DNA of 64,000 nt, taken from Alopecurus myosuroides (Eukaryota; Streptophyta; Magnoliopsida; Poales; Poaceae). The position numbers were made by a program, and so were the translations under genes. The notes beneath the pieces are model-generated. The model made no database searches, was not told the origin of the DNA, and saw only the letters and a program-made list of their open reading frames with translations. Positions 34,217-46,160 of the stretch are shown in pieces (the first letter of the stretch is position 1; every line of letters starts with the position of its first letter). The stretch is from NCBI GenBank assembly GCA_028641055.1, contig CM054059.1:108512263-108576262 (forward strand), given 5' to 3'.

Positions 34217-35555
34217 GGGTGTGTTCGGTTCTAGGATGAGGTAGAATGGAATGGAATGGTTCTGTACCTGAACCCTATTCTCGTGTTCGGTTAGGGGATG
34301 GAATGGAACGAAGTGGTTCCTTAGAAGGGAATATTCGCCATATATTCGGAATGCACTCGTCCGGCCAAATCGGCCGGACCGAGTGGAACGGCTCCTAATG
34401 CAGCGCTAACTGCTCTCCTCTCTCTCTCCCTGCTAACAACTACTCCTCTCTCTCCCCAGCACAGGCCACCATGGCCGGATGCAACATCGACCATGCAAGA
34501 TGAAGTCAAGCACATGGCGCGGCGGCCAAGCGGCTCGAGGCGCGGCGGCGGCCGGCCAGCACGGGGCGCGCCGGCGCTAGGCACGGCGGCGGCCAGCTCG
34601 AGGCGCGGAGACCCGGGGCGCGGCGCGCGGCCGGCTCGAGGCGCGGGCTAGCTCGAGGCGAGGCAAGGCCCGGCGCTAGGCACGGCGGCGGCCAGCTCGA
34701 GGCAAGGCCGGCTCGAGGCGCGGGCTAGCTCGAGGCGAGGCAAGGCCCGGCGCGAGGGCGGCCAGCACGCCGGCGCGCGGCCTCAGCAAGGCGCGGGCAC
34801 GGCCAGCAGCCGGTGCGCGGCGCACGGCCAGGCGCTGGGCGGCCAGCACGCCGGCGCGCGGCCAGACGCGAGGGCGGCTAGGCGGCCAGCACGCAGGCGC
34901 GGGCACGGCCAGGCGTGGGCGGCGCACGGCCAGGCGCGGGGCGGCCAGCACGCAGGCGCGGGCACGGCCAGGCGTGGGCGGCGCACGGCCAGGCGCGGGG
35001 CGGCCAGACGCGAGGGCGGCCAGGTGCCAGGCGGCCAGACGCGACGGCGCCGTCCTCCTCCCTGCTCGCCGCCGGCGCCGCCGGCGCCGCCCTCCTCCCT
35101 CCTCGCCGAGGCGCGCCGCTCCTGCCTGCTCACCGAGGGCATGTCCCCCTCCCTATTCCTTGAGGCGGCCGGCCAACAGGCGACGCGGCGGCCGGCGAGC
35201 CCTCCTCCTTCATTGCCGAGGCGCGCCGCTCCTCCCTGCTCACCGAGGGTGCGAGCCCACGCGCGGCGGCCATGCTCGCCCAGGTGCGGAGGTCGCCGGA
35301 CGGGGACGGGGACGGAGGTCGCCGGACGGGGGCCGCGGTGAAGGACGTCGGATGGTGCTGGGTTGGGTTGTTTTAGATCAATATTTAGATTAACTAGGTT
35401 CTAATTAATTAAAATTTAGAGTAATTTCTTGTTGTTCCATTCCCTTTTTTCTAGACAAACCGAACGCGGGGACGAGATGGGATCGGACCAAGTAGAATGG
35501 AATGGGCTGGAATGGTTCCATTCCATTCCATCCGGTCCAAAAAACGAACACACCC
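34217..35555. mobile_element. TIR DNA element (TAA duplication) with GC-rich cargo
   Basis: Terminal repeats start GGGTGTGTTCGGTT on the left and GGGTGTGTTCGTTTT on the right (inverted), flanked by TAA (34214-34216 and 35556-35558). This is a PIF/Harbinger-like signature. Subterminal 'ggaatggaatgg' blocks occur at both ends in inverted order. The interior from about 34480 to 35340 is extremely GC-rich and low in complexity. No transposase is present. Long ORFs occur on both strands but are by-products of composition. Confidence 0.7.
34881..34998. repeat. Perfect 59-bp tandem duplication in GC-rich cargo
   Basis: 34881-34939 and 34940-34998 are identical by eye. Shorter variants of the same 'cggccagcacgc-ggcgcgg' and 'ggctcgaggcgcgg' words are scattered from 34560 to 35040, showing local amplification. 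Confidence 0.8.
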
Positions 35556-35620
35556 TAAGTGCGCCAAACTTTCTGGCGGTCTCGAGTGCACCAGCTTTCA
35601 CTCCAATAGCCGGTTCGTTC

Positions 35621-35772
35621 TTTTTTTTGAACAAGGAGCGCCCCCGAAAGGGCTAGAAGCTTCTCGTATTAACCAGCAGTGGGTGTACATAGAAACATAC
35701 AAGGGACCTCAGAACATCTAAAATAGCACATAGGTCCCCAGAAATTGCAGAAAGGACCCTACTACAGGAATT
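35621..35772 (-). mobile_element. LINE/retroposon 3' end with poly(A)
   Basis: The plus-strand T8 at 35621-35628 is the tail. The following 'gaacaaggagcgcccccgaaa' through 'ggaccctactaca' is the inverted counterpart of 33490-33650. Only about 150 bases are present, so the copy is strongly 5'-truncated. No target duplication was resolved. Confidence 0.6.
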
Positions 35773-35952
35773 AAAGCGTTGCAAGTAGCTCAGGCTCAGC
35801 AGCTTTACTGGCTAGCTAGTTCTTGCAACAGAAGTTTTCCTGGCTAACTTTCCATCTATAAGCAACGCCTTTTCTTGGCATCTTCGTGCGTGATCCAACT
35901 ACGAGAGCGTGTAGGTGTAGTCAGCTTATCACCTGCTTGATTACTATTATTA

Positions 35953-36080
35953 CTCCATCCGTATTGAAATATAAGATGTTTTAGCATTTCCTAAACAATA
36001 TGTACCTAGACATGTTTTAGTGTAAGATGCGTATGAATTTACACACTAAAACATGTCTAGATATATCTATCTATCTATTA
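35953..36080. mobile_element. Stowaway-like MITE, left part (split by a Helitron)
   Basis: 'ctccatccgtattgaaatataagatgttttagc' after TA is the inverted partner of 39125-39172. The body words 'acatgttttagtgtaag' and 'aaacatgtctag' are typical of Triticeae Stowaway elements. Confidence 0.7.
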
Positions 36081-37542
36081 TCTATTATATACTAAAAGCA
36101 ATATACATGTGTGCTAATAGAGCCACGAGGTTGATCCACATCATCTGAATTATTTTAAACGTTAGATCTAAAATTTACGGATGAGATTTAAAAAGAGGAG
36201 CCCATCATATTAGTTTTACGTAAATCCAACACGTTACGTAAATCCAACACGTTACTAATCATCCACCAATAGACCTGACCAGATTATTATGACCCATGTG
36301 CGAGAAGAGTTCCGAAGAAATAAATCGTACTTGCCGAGATTGTAACCATGCGTCGGCCGGTACGATCTCGGCATCACGTTTTCTGCGTGCGGCCGGAAGA
36401 GTCGGCCTTTAAACATCAACTCCTCTCCTTATGGCGTAGCCCTACGCTATCTCTCTCCATCACATTTTCTGCGTGCAGCCGGAAGAGTCGGCCATCGCCA
36501 TGCTTTCAATAATACCCTCAATCATGCTCCTATTCCAAGGTGCTTAATTAGCTGTTTTGCATATTAATTGCTGGGGCTCTTTGATGTTCTGCTGATGACG
36601 CATGCTGCACACAGAAGGCTTGCTCACGGCGGCGACTACTCTGGTATATGCCTCTACTATCCGTCCTACCGCGACTGCATGTAACTGCCCCCTTGCCGTT
36701 TCCATGTCTCCCCTTCTCAATATTTAGAATCGTATATCATCCCAAATTCTCAATTTTGTCATGCCATGTTCCGCTCCTCTCATATATTGCACTTTCCCGT
36801 GCGCCGTGATGGTTGCTGCGAGCCAGGCCTCCAATTCCTTCTTTTCGTACGACAGTCTTACCATGGTGATTGCAGATGGAAACCGGTTCATGTGCCAGTC
36901 ATCTATTTTTCTTCCATTGGAATCCAGCTACACCTCAGCTAGGCCATTAATTTGGCCAGGATGGAGATGGTCGCACTTCGGTGTGCTGGAACAACACAAT
37001 TTCTGGCATCCCAAAATGTAAGTATGTCCATGGTAAGAACACTGCGTAGTAAGAAACGTTCTAACTCTAGGTTTTGTATTTTGATAAGTTTTGCCCATAG
37101 GTATCAGACAGGACGGTGCCGTATCGTGCCAATCGATGCCATTGAGGTGCACCTGCTCTGCTCAACATAGAAGCCCATCTTTAGGACCAAACTCCTGGAT
37201 GCGTAGATTAGTTGATTAATTAGCAAAATAATCGTATATGTGTATGCATACCGTTCCAGAATTTCGGCACCATGCACTAATTTTGTAAGTCAATTGCAGC
37301 AAATATGATCTAAACTATGGCCATGGAATTGAGAGTTTTGCTGTAACTCTTTTATAATTGAAACTGCAATGAATAGTGAGGTGTAAGCAAGTACGACACA
37401 TACGGTGTGCATGGAGAGTTAGTTCTTTTGGTTTTACTAATTCTCAGTTGTCCAAGAAATGATTAGATTCGATCTAATCTTGAGATTAGAATAAGATTCT
37501 ACACTCTAGCTACCGGCGCCGTGAAATCTGATGAGTAAAGTA

Positions 37543-37659
37543 CTCCATCCGTCTCATGTTAATTGTCTCAAAGTTGGACAAAAGTGGATGGACCTAGACA
37601 TGTTTTAGTGTTAGATACATCTATTTTTGTTAAACTTTGAGACAATTAATTTGGGAGGC
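37543..37659. mobile_element. Stowaway-like MITE inside the Helitron
   Basis: Left end 'ctccatccgtctcatgttaattgtctcaaag' after TA is mirrored by 'ctttgagacaattaatttgggaggc'. The middle carries 'tggacctagacatg' and 'gttagatacatct'. Confidence 0.75.
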
Positions 37660-38086
37660 GCTGGGCACAGACGACACCACTTGACATGCATATGCATTAA
37701 CTATGTCCACTTCTCGGCAGCGCACAATGCAAATTGTAGGAGAGTGTAGGCGTGTCACGATGGGCATGCCCACCAGTCAAATGAAGTTTGTGAAGTCGGT
37801 AAAAAGGGTGATTTCTGAGGCGGTGGTGCTTGAGCTAATCTCTCAGATTAACAAGTCACTAAATCGTATTCCAAACAATAATAACAAGGTTAGTCGGGTT
37901 TCCAACCGTTTTGACTAATTTCAAGTAGTTACAACAAATATACAAAATAAAGTGCAGTGCAAGTCTGCAAGAGCACTATGCACAAGACATGATAGAAATC
38001 AAAAATAAACCATAGTGTAATTACAACAGACATGCATTATTTAGTCCGTTGAGAGAGGGCACTTTAGCAGCTTCTAAATAAAAAAA

Positions 38087-38308
38087 TCCCTCCATTCTAG
38101 AATATAACGCTAGCTATGTTATTAAAAAAAATTATTCATCTTACAAAATTATTTATTAATGGTATATTTGCATTTCTTCTTACAAAATATTTTTACTTCG
38201 TATATCTTATACTAATGTGTGAATATATTATAAGTATAATCATAATCAAAATTGTATGTTTTTCACCAACAAAAATCAAGGGTGTCTTATATTTTGGGAT
38301 GGAGGAAG
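38087..38308. mobile_element. Stowaway-like MITE inside the Helitron
   Basis: 'tccctccattctagaatata' is mirrored by 'tatattttgggatggagga', followed by TA. Between them the DNA is AT-rich with no ORF of interest. Confidence 0.65.
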
Positions 38309-39124
38309 TACATCAATAATTATATTTTGTTGGATGGCTAAGCATGACAGGTGAGTAGAGCAATATTATAATTTGTGGAAGCATCTCCGAGTGCAACATG
38401 ATATAAGATAATACACACCAACATATGAGAAGAAAATGAAGGATAAGTTAAAAAAAATGATGCAAACTAAACAAAGTTTTCTGTGAAAAGTCACATACTA
38501 TGATATTTGGGTTTTCACATAACAAATCATTATTAACAACCTTACACCGAAAATCAATTTACCAAAGTCCGCTAAATTTTTTAGGATAAAAATATTGGAT
38601 AAATACATTAATATATTCCAATGACATATCAAGGCCAGATATAAGTATCCATGACACTAAATAAATAAAAAATCATGGAGCCGAATGAATACTGAAAATC
38701 AATGCGAGTTGATATAAAAATATAAAATAAATAAAATTTTAGCCATGCAAATGCGCATCTCATACTAAAAGAAAAATAAAAGGGTCCAAAATCCAGCAGC
38801 CACACGAATCCAGATCATCTAAATTATTTTACTCACTAGATCAATTATTTAGCGCTAGGATTATTATTTTATCATAGCTGCACCTTTGTTGTAGTACTAC
38901 TCCTTACAAAAGAAACACGTGGTTATCGTTCTTCAGGAATTTCCTCAAAAAAAATTGGCCACAAATTAACAATAATTATTTTCATGACCAGAGATATTTC
39001 ATTTAACATAACCTTTTTGTTGGGCGTAGGCCAAATTATTCCCTATCATGTATTGTTAACATGGATAAAAATATAATTTGAAGTTCCAATGTTTCCCTCG
39101 CATTTGCAAGGGACCCTCTGCTAG

Positions 39125-39172
39125 TTATATCTACAAAATGCTAAAACATCTTATATTTTAATACGGAGGGAG
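39125..39172. mobile_element. Stowaway-like MITE, right part
   Basis: 'gctaaaacatcttatatttt' and 'aatacggagggag' followed by TA are the inverted repeat of 35953 onward. They resume directly after the Helitron CTAG. Confidence 0.7.
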
Positions 39173-39297
39173 TATTATTTAGTGGTCTAGTAGACTGTTC
39201 ACAACATTATTTTTTTCCTTGATCAGTATTGATAAACACAAACTTCAAAAAAAAAGTATTGATAAACACGACGGCGACCGAGAGTATAAAACTACTA

Positions 39298-39455
39298 CCC
39301 CCTCTTCCTAAATATAAGATGTTCTAGCTATTTCTCAGGTGACTAGATACATACCAATATGAGTGAACATGTATACTAAAAGTTGTCTAGACACATGTAG
39401 ACATATGCGAATGTGAAAAATGAGCTAAAACATCTTATATTTAGGAACGGGGGAA
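39298..39455. mobile_element. Stowaway-like MITE (158 bp, TA duplication)
   Basis: 'ccccctcttcctaaatataag' is mirrored by 'cttatatttaggaacggggg', with TA on both sides. The inverted arms extend about 25 bases. Confidence 0.85.
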
Positions 39456-39618
39456 TACTAGCTAACCACTTCTGTTTCACCTCTCATAACGAATATGTGC
39501 ATGCGTTAACATCACTCAATTCTATTTCAGAACAACCAAATGACTTTTAAGAAGGACGACTTGATGCTAACAATCACCACTTGTAGTATGCGAAGCTGTG
39601 TTTTCCTTGATTGCTAGT

Positions 39619-40640
39619 TCGTCTCTTTTTCGCGAAAACGCAAAAGCCTCGAGTTTCGGTTCATTGATAGAAAAAGAGAGTTTTACATAGTACCAGGCAA
39701 CCCCACATCTTACAACTCAACCCACTATCCTAGGGGAGAAGAAGTTCGAGGCCGCGTGCCCCGACGCTCACCCAAGAGCGAGTCTCGGTCTTGATGGTTT
39801 CCATCAAGACGCCAACCGAGGGGCTGATGTTGTCGAAGACGATCGCATTTCGCTTCTTCCAAATCCACCATGCCGTAAGTATAATAGCCGAAGAGGTGCC
39901 CTTACGCAGCAAGCGTGAAGTGGATCTCAGAGAGAGCTTCCACCATTCGACGAAATCGTCCTCAACAACAGGGGGACGTGCCGTGGATCGGATCCAAGAG
40001 AGCACCTCATGCCAAATCCTCCGTGAGAACGAGCACCCAGTGAGGATGTGACCATGGACTCTGTGGCCTAGTCGCAGAGAGGACAACGCGCATAGTGTGG
40101 CAAGCCGCGGCGTGCTAGCCTTTCCCCGGTCCACCAGAGGTCCAAGCAAGCAAGGCAGATGAAAATTTTCACCCTAGGCGGGGGCCAGGATTTCCAGTTC
40201 AACCTTCATGAGGTTGACACGGTCGCTCTCTCGAAGAGCGCCTCATAGAAAGATTTGGAAGAGTACTGGGCGTTGGTCGTCCAACCCCAAACCCACATGT
40301 CCGGAGTCCCCTGAAGTTGCACCTTTTGCATCTCGCTCCACACCCGTACGTACTGAAGTAGGGCCACCGGACAAAGAGCTCCAGAAATGTCCGAAATCCA
40401 CTGACGATCAACCAGTGCCTCGCTGACAGTTCTGGATTTTTTCCGACGTTTGGAGATGGTGGCAGTTAGATTAGGCGCGATGTCCTCTATCAACCTGCCC
40501 CCCATCCATTTGTCCACCCAGAAAAGCGTCGTTGATCCATCACCCAAGATCCCTAATGTGAAGGAAACATATGGAGAAATGAAATCTTCCAATTGTGTAG
40601 GTTTCGTAACATTCAAGTAGCTCACCAGTTCCTCTTGCTC
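39619..40640 (-). mobile_element. 5'-truncated LINE (ORF2 C-terminus and 3' end)
   Basis: Minus-strand frames 40206-40625 and 39730-40149 hold the zf-RVT region. Segments include LGILGDGSTTLFWVDKWMGG, VWGWTTNAQYSSKSFYEALF and VHGHILTGCSFSRRIWHEVL, followed by WWIWKKRNAIVFDN. After the stop the minus strand ends in a typical LINE tail (cgaaactcgaggcttttgcg...cgcgaaaaaga). RT, endonuclease and ORF1 are missing, and a frameshift separates the two frames. It is a different family from the LINE at 12342. Confidence 0.75.
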
Positions 40641-40868
40641 GATCTTGTTTGTTTACACATCACTAGCAGCCTGTATTTATAGATTGCGAAATATTCGAAT
40701 ATATGTTGCTGTTGAAAGTGAATCATAAGGGTCTCTCTTTCGTCTAAAGAATCTTGCTAGTTCTTGATGAGTTATTTACTACTGCTTTGTACAAATATAA
40801 TTTATTTTCCAGCTTCCCCAATAGGCCAAACAAATGTATGTGCTAGTTTCTGCTTTTTGGGTACACTA

Positions 40869-41039
40869 TGTCAAAGTACGAGCGGAACCGTGCCTCCAAT
40901 GAGGCCGGGTTACGTGCTTAAATAGTACCAAAACGTGTACAAGGTTCGGTTTCGACTCAGGAGATGAGTCGGAGTCCTAGTCCTACTCATAAGCCTATTA
41001 GAATCCTACTCTGAGTCCTTCAGAAGTACATGTTCAACA
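40869..41039 (-). repeat. 3' LTR of the Copia element
   Basis: TGTTGAACATG ... CTTTGACA on the minus strand, 171 bp, identical by eye to 46161-46331. The CACTA duplication adjoins it. Confidence 0.95.
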
Positions 41040-41049
41040 GCCCCCCTTA
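41040..41049 (-). promoter_or_regulatory. Polypurine tract overlapping the gag-pol stop
   Basis: The minus strand reads TTAAGGGGGGC directly before the 3' LTR. The TAA stop of the polyprotein lies at 41047-41049, so coding sequence runs into the tract. Confidence 0.9.
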
Positions 41050-44000
41050 ATCTAAACTTGAAGCAAGATTTAGATTACGTCTAAACTCACGTAGATTTCT
41101 AACTGAGAGCACTTTAGTGAAGCCATCTGCAACTTGATCTTTGCTTGAAATGAATCTGATATCCAACTTCTTGCTAGCCACACGTTCACGAACAAAGTGA
41201 AAATCAATCTCAATATGTTTTGTTCGTGCATGAAATACTGGATTTGCTGACAAGTATGTGGCACCAAGATTGTCACACCAAAGACAAGGTTTTTGTTGCA
41301 ACTTAATTCCAAGTTCTTTCAACAGTGCTTCAACCCATATCAACTCTGCTGTAGCATTGGCTAAGGCTTTGTATTCAGCTTCTGTACTAGAACGTGACAC
41401 TGTTGATTGCTTTCTTGCACTCCAAGAGACAAGATTAGGCCCTACAAAAATTGCAAAACCTCCTGTGGATCGTCTATCATCAAGACAACCTGCCCAATCT
41501 GCATCAGAGAAGGCACTCAAGAGTGTAGACGAAGATGACTGAATAGTGATTCCAAGTTTAATGGTCTCCTTAACATATCTCAGAATCCTCTTCACAGCAG
41601 CCCAATGAACTGTAGTAGGAGCATGTAGATACTGACACACTTTGTTGACAGAGAACGATAAATCTGGTCTTGTAAGAGTGAGATATTGCAATGCACCAAC
41701 AATGCTGCGATATCTTGTATTATCTTCAGGACCAAGAGGCTCTCCTTCACAGAGAGAAAGAGGTTCAGATGTAGACAAAGGTGTAGGTGTAGGCTTACAC
41801 TCATGCATATTAACTCTGTCAAGCAATTCCGAGGCATATTTTTCTTGTGTCAGAAGTAATCCATCATCTTTCCTCTTTACTTCAATACCCAGAAAGAAAT
41901 GAAGGTCTCCAAGATCCTTGATGGCAAAGTTCTTATTGAGATCCTGAAGAAGAACTGAGATAGCATGATCTGATGAGCTTGTCACAATAATATCATCTAC
42001 ATATATCAAAATATACATGATAACATCTGGCCTTTGAAGAAGAAACAAAGAAGTATCTGCTTTGGATGGTACAAATCCAAGATCAACCAACTTAGCACTG
42101 AGCCGAGAGTACCATGCTCGAGGAGCCTGTTTCAATCCATACAAAGCCTTGTTAAGTTTGCAAATGTGATTAGGAGCATTGGGACTTTCAAAACCTGGAG
42201 GTTGTTTCATGTAAACTTCTTCTTCAAGAACACCATGTAAGAAGGCATTTTTAACATCTAGTTGACGAAGCTTCCACCCTTTAGAAACTGCTATTGATAA
42301 CACAGTTCTAATAGTAGCTGCTTTGACAACAGGACTAAAAGTATCCTCATAATCAATTCCATACCTTTGCTTGAATCCCTTTGCAACCAAACGAGCCTTG
42401 TATCTATCAATTGTTCCATCAGCATTTTTCTTGATACGAAATACCCACTTGCAATCAATTAAATTTTTACTGGAGCTAGATGAAACAAGATGCCATGTCT
42501 TATTCTTTAGCAAAGCATCATATTCTTCCTCCATTGCTTTGCGCCAATTAGGATCATCAAGAGCCTCAGAAAATGAATGTGGCTCATGTGTAGTTGCAAG
42601 CAAACCCTGCCTTCTCCCATAAATATTTGGTTTCCTGCCATATTTTATGGTACCATCATCATAAATTCTTGGTTTAGTTATACCTTTATTCAGCCTTGTA
42701 GAGACTCCAGATGCAGGCACAGTAGCAGGAGCACCCGGCACAGAGGATCCGGTCGTGGCCAATTCTCCCGTGGGATCCGAAGAGACAGACGCGCCAGAGC
42801 TAATAGTATCATCCGTCGCTGTCTGCGACGTGGCGGAAGAGGACTGAACGCCATCATGGCCACCAATCATTGGCTGATCAGACCGGTCGGACGAGGCGCT
42901 GTGTGACGATTGATTCGCATGCAGGTCTGGTTGATCAGAGCCGACAGTCTGGTCGGGCGAGGCACCATTTGTCGAGGAAAGATTCCTCGCGGGAGACGTG
43001 GACATGCTAGGATCGCTGGAATTATTTTCAGAAGGATTTGCATCGGGATCGGACAACACTTGATCCGAGATAGGTGCTGCATCATAATTAGAATTATCAC
43101 CGTGAACGTCATTTTCTGTCAAATGTTCATCTTCCTCTCCCGAACTCATTTCCGCACCGTTTTGACTCAAATTTGGATCAGTGACTTCATCATCTGAAGC
43201 ACTATCATCGGAGGTATTAAGATCTTCATTTTCCTGAACATGGTTAGTGACCACAGGTACAATGGGTAAAGGCATGTGATTATCATGTTGAACATCCCCA
43301 TTAGTAAAAGCATGTGATAAACGTATAGGAAGAAGAAGAATTTCATCTCTAAGACGTTTACCAGCATTGGGATGCAACTCAGAAAAAGGAAACACATTCT
43401 CATCAAAAACTACATCACGAGAAATATAGACACGTCCTGTGGAGATTTCTAGGCATTTGACACCCTTGTGACGAGGACTATAACCTAGAAACACACATCG
43501 GGTAGAACGATATGCAAGTTTTCTTTTGTTATAGGGACGAAGGTTAGGCCAACAAGCACAACCAAATATGCGTAAAGAGTCATAATTTGGTTTGGTATGA
43601 AGAAGGCGTTCAGCAGGTGTCTCAAAATCAATAACCTTGCTAGGAAGGAGATTGATTAGGAAAGTGGCTGTAAGAAAGGCTTCATCCCAAAATTTTAGAG
43701 GTATAGAAGCATGAGCAAGCAAGGCTAAGCCAACTTCAACAATATGACGATGTTTTCGCTCAGCGGAGCCATTTTGTTGATGTGCATGAGGACAAGAAAC
43801 ATGGTGAGTAATTCCAATTTTCTGAAAGAATCCATTGAGTTTTTCATACTCACCACCCCAATCAGTTTGCATAGTAATGATTTTTCTATCAAACTTCCGT
43901 TCAACAAGTGCTTGAAAGTTAAGAAACACTTGATAAACATCAGCACGACTCTTAAGCAAATAGATCCAAGTAAATTTACTAAAATCATCAATAAAGCTTA

Positions 44001-45846
44001 CATAGTATAAGTGTTTTCCCACAGAAATAGGAGCCGGACCCCATACATCAGAGAATACTTGTTCCAAAGGAACAGTTGAAACACTAGATGATACAGGATA
44101 TGGCAACTGATGACTCTTAGCTAACTGACAGGAATCACAAATGTAAGGGTTTAAGTCTGGCTTGTATGAGAGCTGATTTTTCCTAAGAATTTGTTGTACC
44201 ACAAAAGAAGAAGGATGTCCTAAACGGCGATGCCACGTAGAAGAAGATGGCTTTATTGTGATGAAGGCTTGTTTGGAAGACCACGTAGTTGAGGGAACTA
44301 AAGGGTATAGACCACCATGGCAAGGTCCTTTAAAAAGAATTCTTCGCGTGGCCTGATCCTTAATCAAAAAGACATATGGATGGAACTCAATGAATACATT
44401 GTTATCAAGTGTAAGTTTATGAACGGAAAGAAGGTTCTTTGAGATATTAGGGACATGAAGAACATTATTCAGATGCAATATACTATGGGGAGTTTGCAAC
44501 ATAGAATAACCAACATGACTTATAGGCATACCTTTCCCATCAGCCGTGTGCACATGATCATGTCCTTTGTAATTGTCATGAGTTGTAAGCTTGTTCAGCT
44601 GCCCAGTGATGTGGTCCGTAGCACCTGTGTCAGAATACCAGTTGGTATCAACACCATATGATGCCACATTAGCACCTTTCTTCTGATCACGTCCACCTTC
44701 ATCATCGGAGTCATTCTTGTCATCCTTGTAACGCCACCAACAATTCGAAGCTGGATGCCCATGTTTCTTGCAGATTTGACACGTAACATCCACAAACGGA
44801 GTGGGCATACGACCATGTCCACGACGACGTCCTCCATCATTACGCCCATCATTGCGCCGACGGTAGTCTCCATCACGTCGCTCATCATTGCGTCGGCGGT
44901 CATCCCAGCGCCCAGTATCATCCCTACGACCCCAGTCGCGTCGGCCATCATCATGTTGACGCCCCGTATCATAGCGGTCACCACGCCCCCGGTGATCACG
45001 GTCACCACAGTCACCCCGCTCTGGAGTACGGTCTCGGCGGTCACCACGCTCCGGCGTGCGTTCACGGCTAGGGTAGCTACGTGAACGAAATTCTCTTCCA
45101 TCACGTCCATTGTAACCACGGTCATCCCAATTTCGTCCACTACCCTGACCACGATAGAGAGCATGAGCTGAAGAGACAAAACCACCATGTCCCTGACTGG
45201 TCTCGGCAAGCATATCTTGTCTCATGTCATGGGCATTAATTTGTGCATAAAGATCATCAAGAGTGACAGTACTGTTGCCATTGACTGCTGACACAACAGA
45301 GTTGTAAGTTGCATCAAGACCATTAGTGATATATCCAACCATCTCATCTTCCTCCACCGGTTTCCCCATGGCAGCAAGCTCAGAGGCGAAAGTTTTCATC
45401 TTAGCAAAATATTCAGCAGCAGAGAGGTTGTTCTTTTTAGTGCCATTGAGAGCTGCACGAAGTTGATTTACTTTTGTACGAGAGCCACTGCTAAACATAG
45501 TGATGATCACCGCCCATACCGCTGCCGTTGAGTCAAGACCAACAATATGAGGGATGATTTCTGGTGAGAGAGAGTTGAGAAGCCAGCTCAGAACAGCTTG
45601 ATCTTTAGTTAGCCACGAGGTATAGGCAGGATTGACAGTTTTGATCTTGTTATTCTCGGCATCTGTAACTTCCAGAAAACGAGTCGGAGCAGCTTCAGTA
45701 CCATCAAGAATTTCCAGTGCTTGAGCACCACGAAGGGCAGGCATAACCAATGTCTTCCAAAAGAGGAAGTTAGACCTAGTGAGTTTTTCAGTTGGTGGAT
45801 TCCCCAAAGCAGCTGCCATCGGTATTGATGAACCTGATGTTGACAT
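41047..45846 (-). CDS. Copia gag-pol polyprotein, intact (1599 aa)
   Basis: One uninterrupted frame. The N-terminal ~230 residues are a UBN2-type gag ([19 protein letters not shown]). An Arg/Asp-rich stretch ([16 protein letters not shown]) and a zinc knuckle ([14 protein letters not shown]) follow. The protease motif is [12 protein letters not shown] near residue 405. The integrase has the HHCC finger ([10 protein letters not shown] ... CDSCQLAK), core Asp residues in [10 protein letters not shown] and QTDWGGEY, and Glu in [13 protein letters not shown] begins at [13 protein letters not shown], with YVDDIIV as catalytic centre. RNase H carries [17 protein letters not shown] and LWCDN and ends [13 protein letters not shown]. 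All domains are in Copia order (PR-INT-RT-RH) with catalytic residues in place. It would encode everything needed for retrotransposition in cytoplasmic particles. Confidence 0.96.
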   Translation of the reverse strand: MSTSGSSIPMAAALGNPPTEKLTRSNFLFWKTLVMPALRGAQALEILDGTEAAPTRFLEVTDAENNKIKTVNPAYTSWLTKDQAVLSWLLNSLSPEIIPHIVGLDSTAAVWAVIITMFSSGSRTKVNQLRAALNGTKKNNLSAAEYFAKMKTFASELAAMGKPVEEDEMVGYITNGLDATYNSVVSAVNGNSTVTLDDLYAQINAHDMRQDMLAETSQGHGGFVSSAHALYRGQGSGRNWDDRGYNGRDGREFRSRSYPSRERTPERGDRRDRTPERGDCGDRDHRGRGDRYDTGRQHDDGRRDWGRRDDTGRWDDRRRNDERRDGDYRRRNDGRNDGGRRRGHGRMPTPFVDVTCQICKKHGHPASNCWWRYKDDKNDSDDEGGRDQKKGANVASYGVDTNWYSDTGATDHITGQLNKLTTHDNYKGHDHVHTADGKGMPISHVGYSMLQTPHSILHLNNVLHVPNISKNLLSVHKLTLDNNVFIEFHPYVFLIKDQATRRILFKGPCHGGLYPLVPSTTWSSKQAFITIKPSSSTWHRRLGHPSSFVVQQILRKNQLSYKPDLNPYICDSCQLAKSHQLPYPVSSSVSTVPLEQVFSDVWGPAPISVGKHLYYVSFIDDFSKFTWIYLLKSRADVYQVFLNFQALVERKFDRKIITMQTDWGGEYEKLNGFFQKIGITHHVSCPHAHQQNGSAERKHRHIVEVGLALLAHASIPLKFWDEAFLTATFLINLLPSKVIDFETPAERLLHTKPNYDSLRIFGCACWPNLRPYNKRKLAYRSTRCVFLGYSPRHKGVKCLEISTGRVYISRDVVFDENVFPFSELHPNAGKRLRDEILLLPIRLSHAFTNGDVQHDNHMPLPIVPVVTNHVQENEDLNTSDDSASDDEVTDPNLSQNGAEMSSGEEDEHLTENDVHGDNSNYDAAPISDQVLSDPDANPSENNSSDPSMSTSPARNLSSTNGASPDQTVGSDQPDLHANQSSHSASSDRSDQPMIGGHDGVQSSSATSQTATDDTISSGASVSSDPTGELATTGSSVPGAPATVPASGVSTRLNKGITKPRIYDDGTIKYGRKPNIYGRRQGLLATTHEPHSFSEALDDPNWRKAMEEEYDALLKNKTWHLVSSSSSKNLIDCKWVFRIKKNADGTIDRYKARLVAKGFKQRYGIDYEDTFSPVVKAATIRTVLSIAVSKGWKLRQLDVKNAFLHGVLEEEVYMKQPPGFESPNAPNHICKLNKALYGLKQAPRAWYSRLSAKLVDLGFVPSKADTSLFLLQRPDVIMYILIYVDDIIVTSSSDHAISVLLQDLNKNFAIKDLGDLHFFLGIEVKRKDDGLLLTQEKYASELLDRVNMHECKPTPTPLSTSEPLSLCEGEPLGPEDNTRYRSIVGALQYLTLTRPDLSFSVNKVCQYLHAPTTVHWAAVKRILRYVKETIKLGITIQSSSSTLLSAFSDADWAGCLDDRRSTGGFAIFVGPNLVSWSARKQSTVSRSSTEAEYKALANATAELIWVEALLKELGIKLQQKPCLWCDNLGATYLSANPVFHARTKHIEIDFHFVRERVASKKLDIRFISSKDQVADGFTKVLSVRNLREFRRNLNLASSLD

Positions 45847-46148
45847 GAGACCTGTTGAACTTTCAGACGTATTTCTGTTTCTTCAGAGTTTTCCGATCTA
45901 CAGAGATCGTGGATGCCTTGTAGTGTTTCCGATCTGACGACCGTGTCTTGTTTCCGATCACAAGGATCGTTGAGGCTTGCTTCCTTCTGTTTCTTTCCGA
46001 TCAGAGGCGATCGTGAGTTTGCTTCCTTCTGTTTCTTTCCGATCAGAGGCGATCGTGAGCGGGCTTTCTTCTGTTTCTGCTTCCTTCAGTGGTTTCCGAT
46101 CAGAACGATCGTGGCTTCGATTGTCGGCGACTTAGGTCAGAGAATCGT
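45847..46148 (-). promoter_or_regulatory. Copia leader with array of six small hairpins
   Basis: The untranslated leader contains CGATC-loop-GATCG units at 45894-45909, 45930-45943 (imperfect), 45955-45969, 45998-46013, 46040-46055 and 46097-46111, with loops of 4-6 bases. Two of them lie in a direct repeat of about 42 bp. In RNA they would form a row of 5-bp hairpins between PBS and gag, where packaging and dimerisation signals of retroelements usually lie. Confidence 0.6.
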
Positions 46149-46160
46149 GCTCTGATACCA
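46149..46160 (-). promoter_or_regulatory. Copia primer-binding site (initiator Met tRNA)
   Basis: The minus strand reads TGGTATCAGAGC immediately next to the 5' LTR at 46161. Confidence 0.95.

Larger units (their letters stand above)
36081..39124 (+). mobile_element. Helitron (about 3.0 kb)
   Basis: The 5' end TCTATTATATACTAAAAG follows an A. The 3' end is CTAG followed by T, and 12 bases upstream of it lies a hairpin (ccctcgc-attt-gcaaggg, one mismatch). This is the TC...CTRR architecture of plant Helitrons inserted between A and T without a duplication. It interrupts the MITE at 35953, whose right part resumes at 39125. No Rep/helicase ORF is visible, so it is non-autonomous. Short ORFs around 36761-37170 may be captured exon pieces but are not identifiable. 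Confidence 0.78.

Noticed and set aside
34676..35393. Several 90-140-aa ORFs on both strands
   Set aside because: They arise from the GC-rich repeated cargo, where stops are rare. The translations are repetitive Arg/Ala/Pro without recognisable features.
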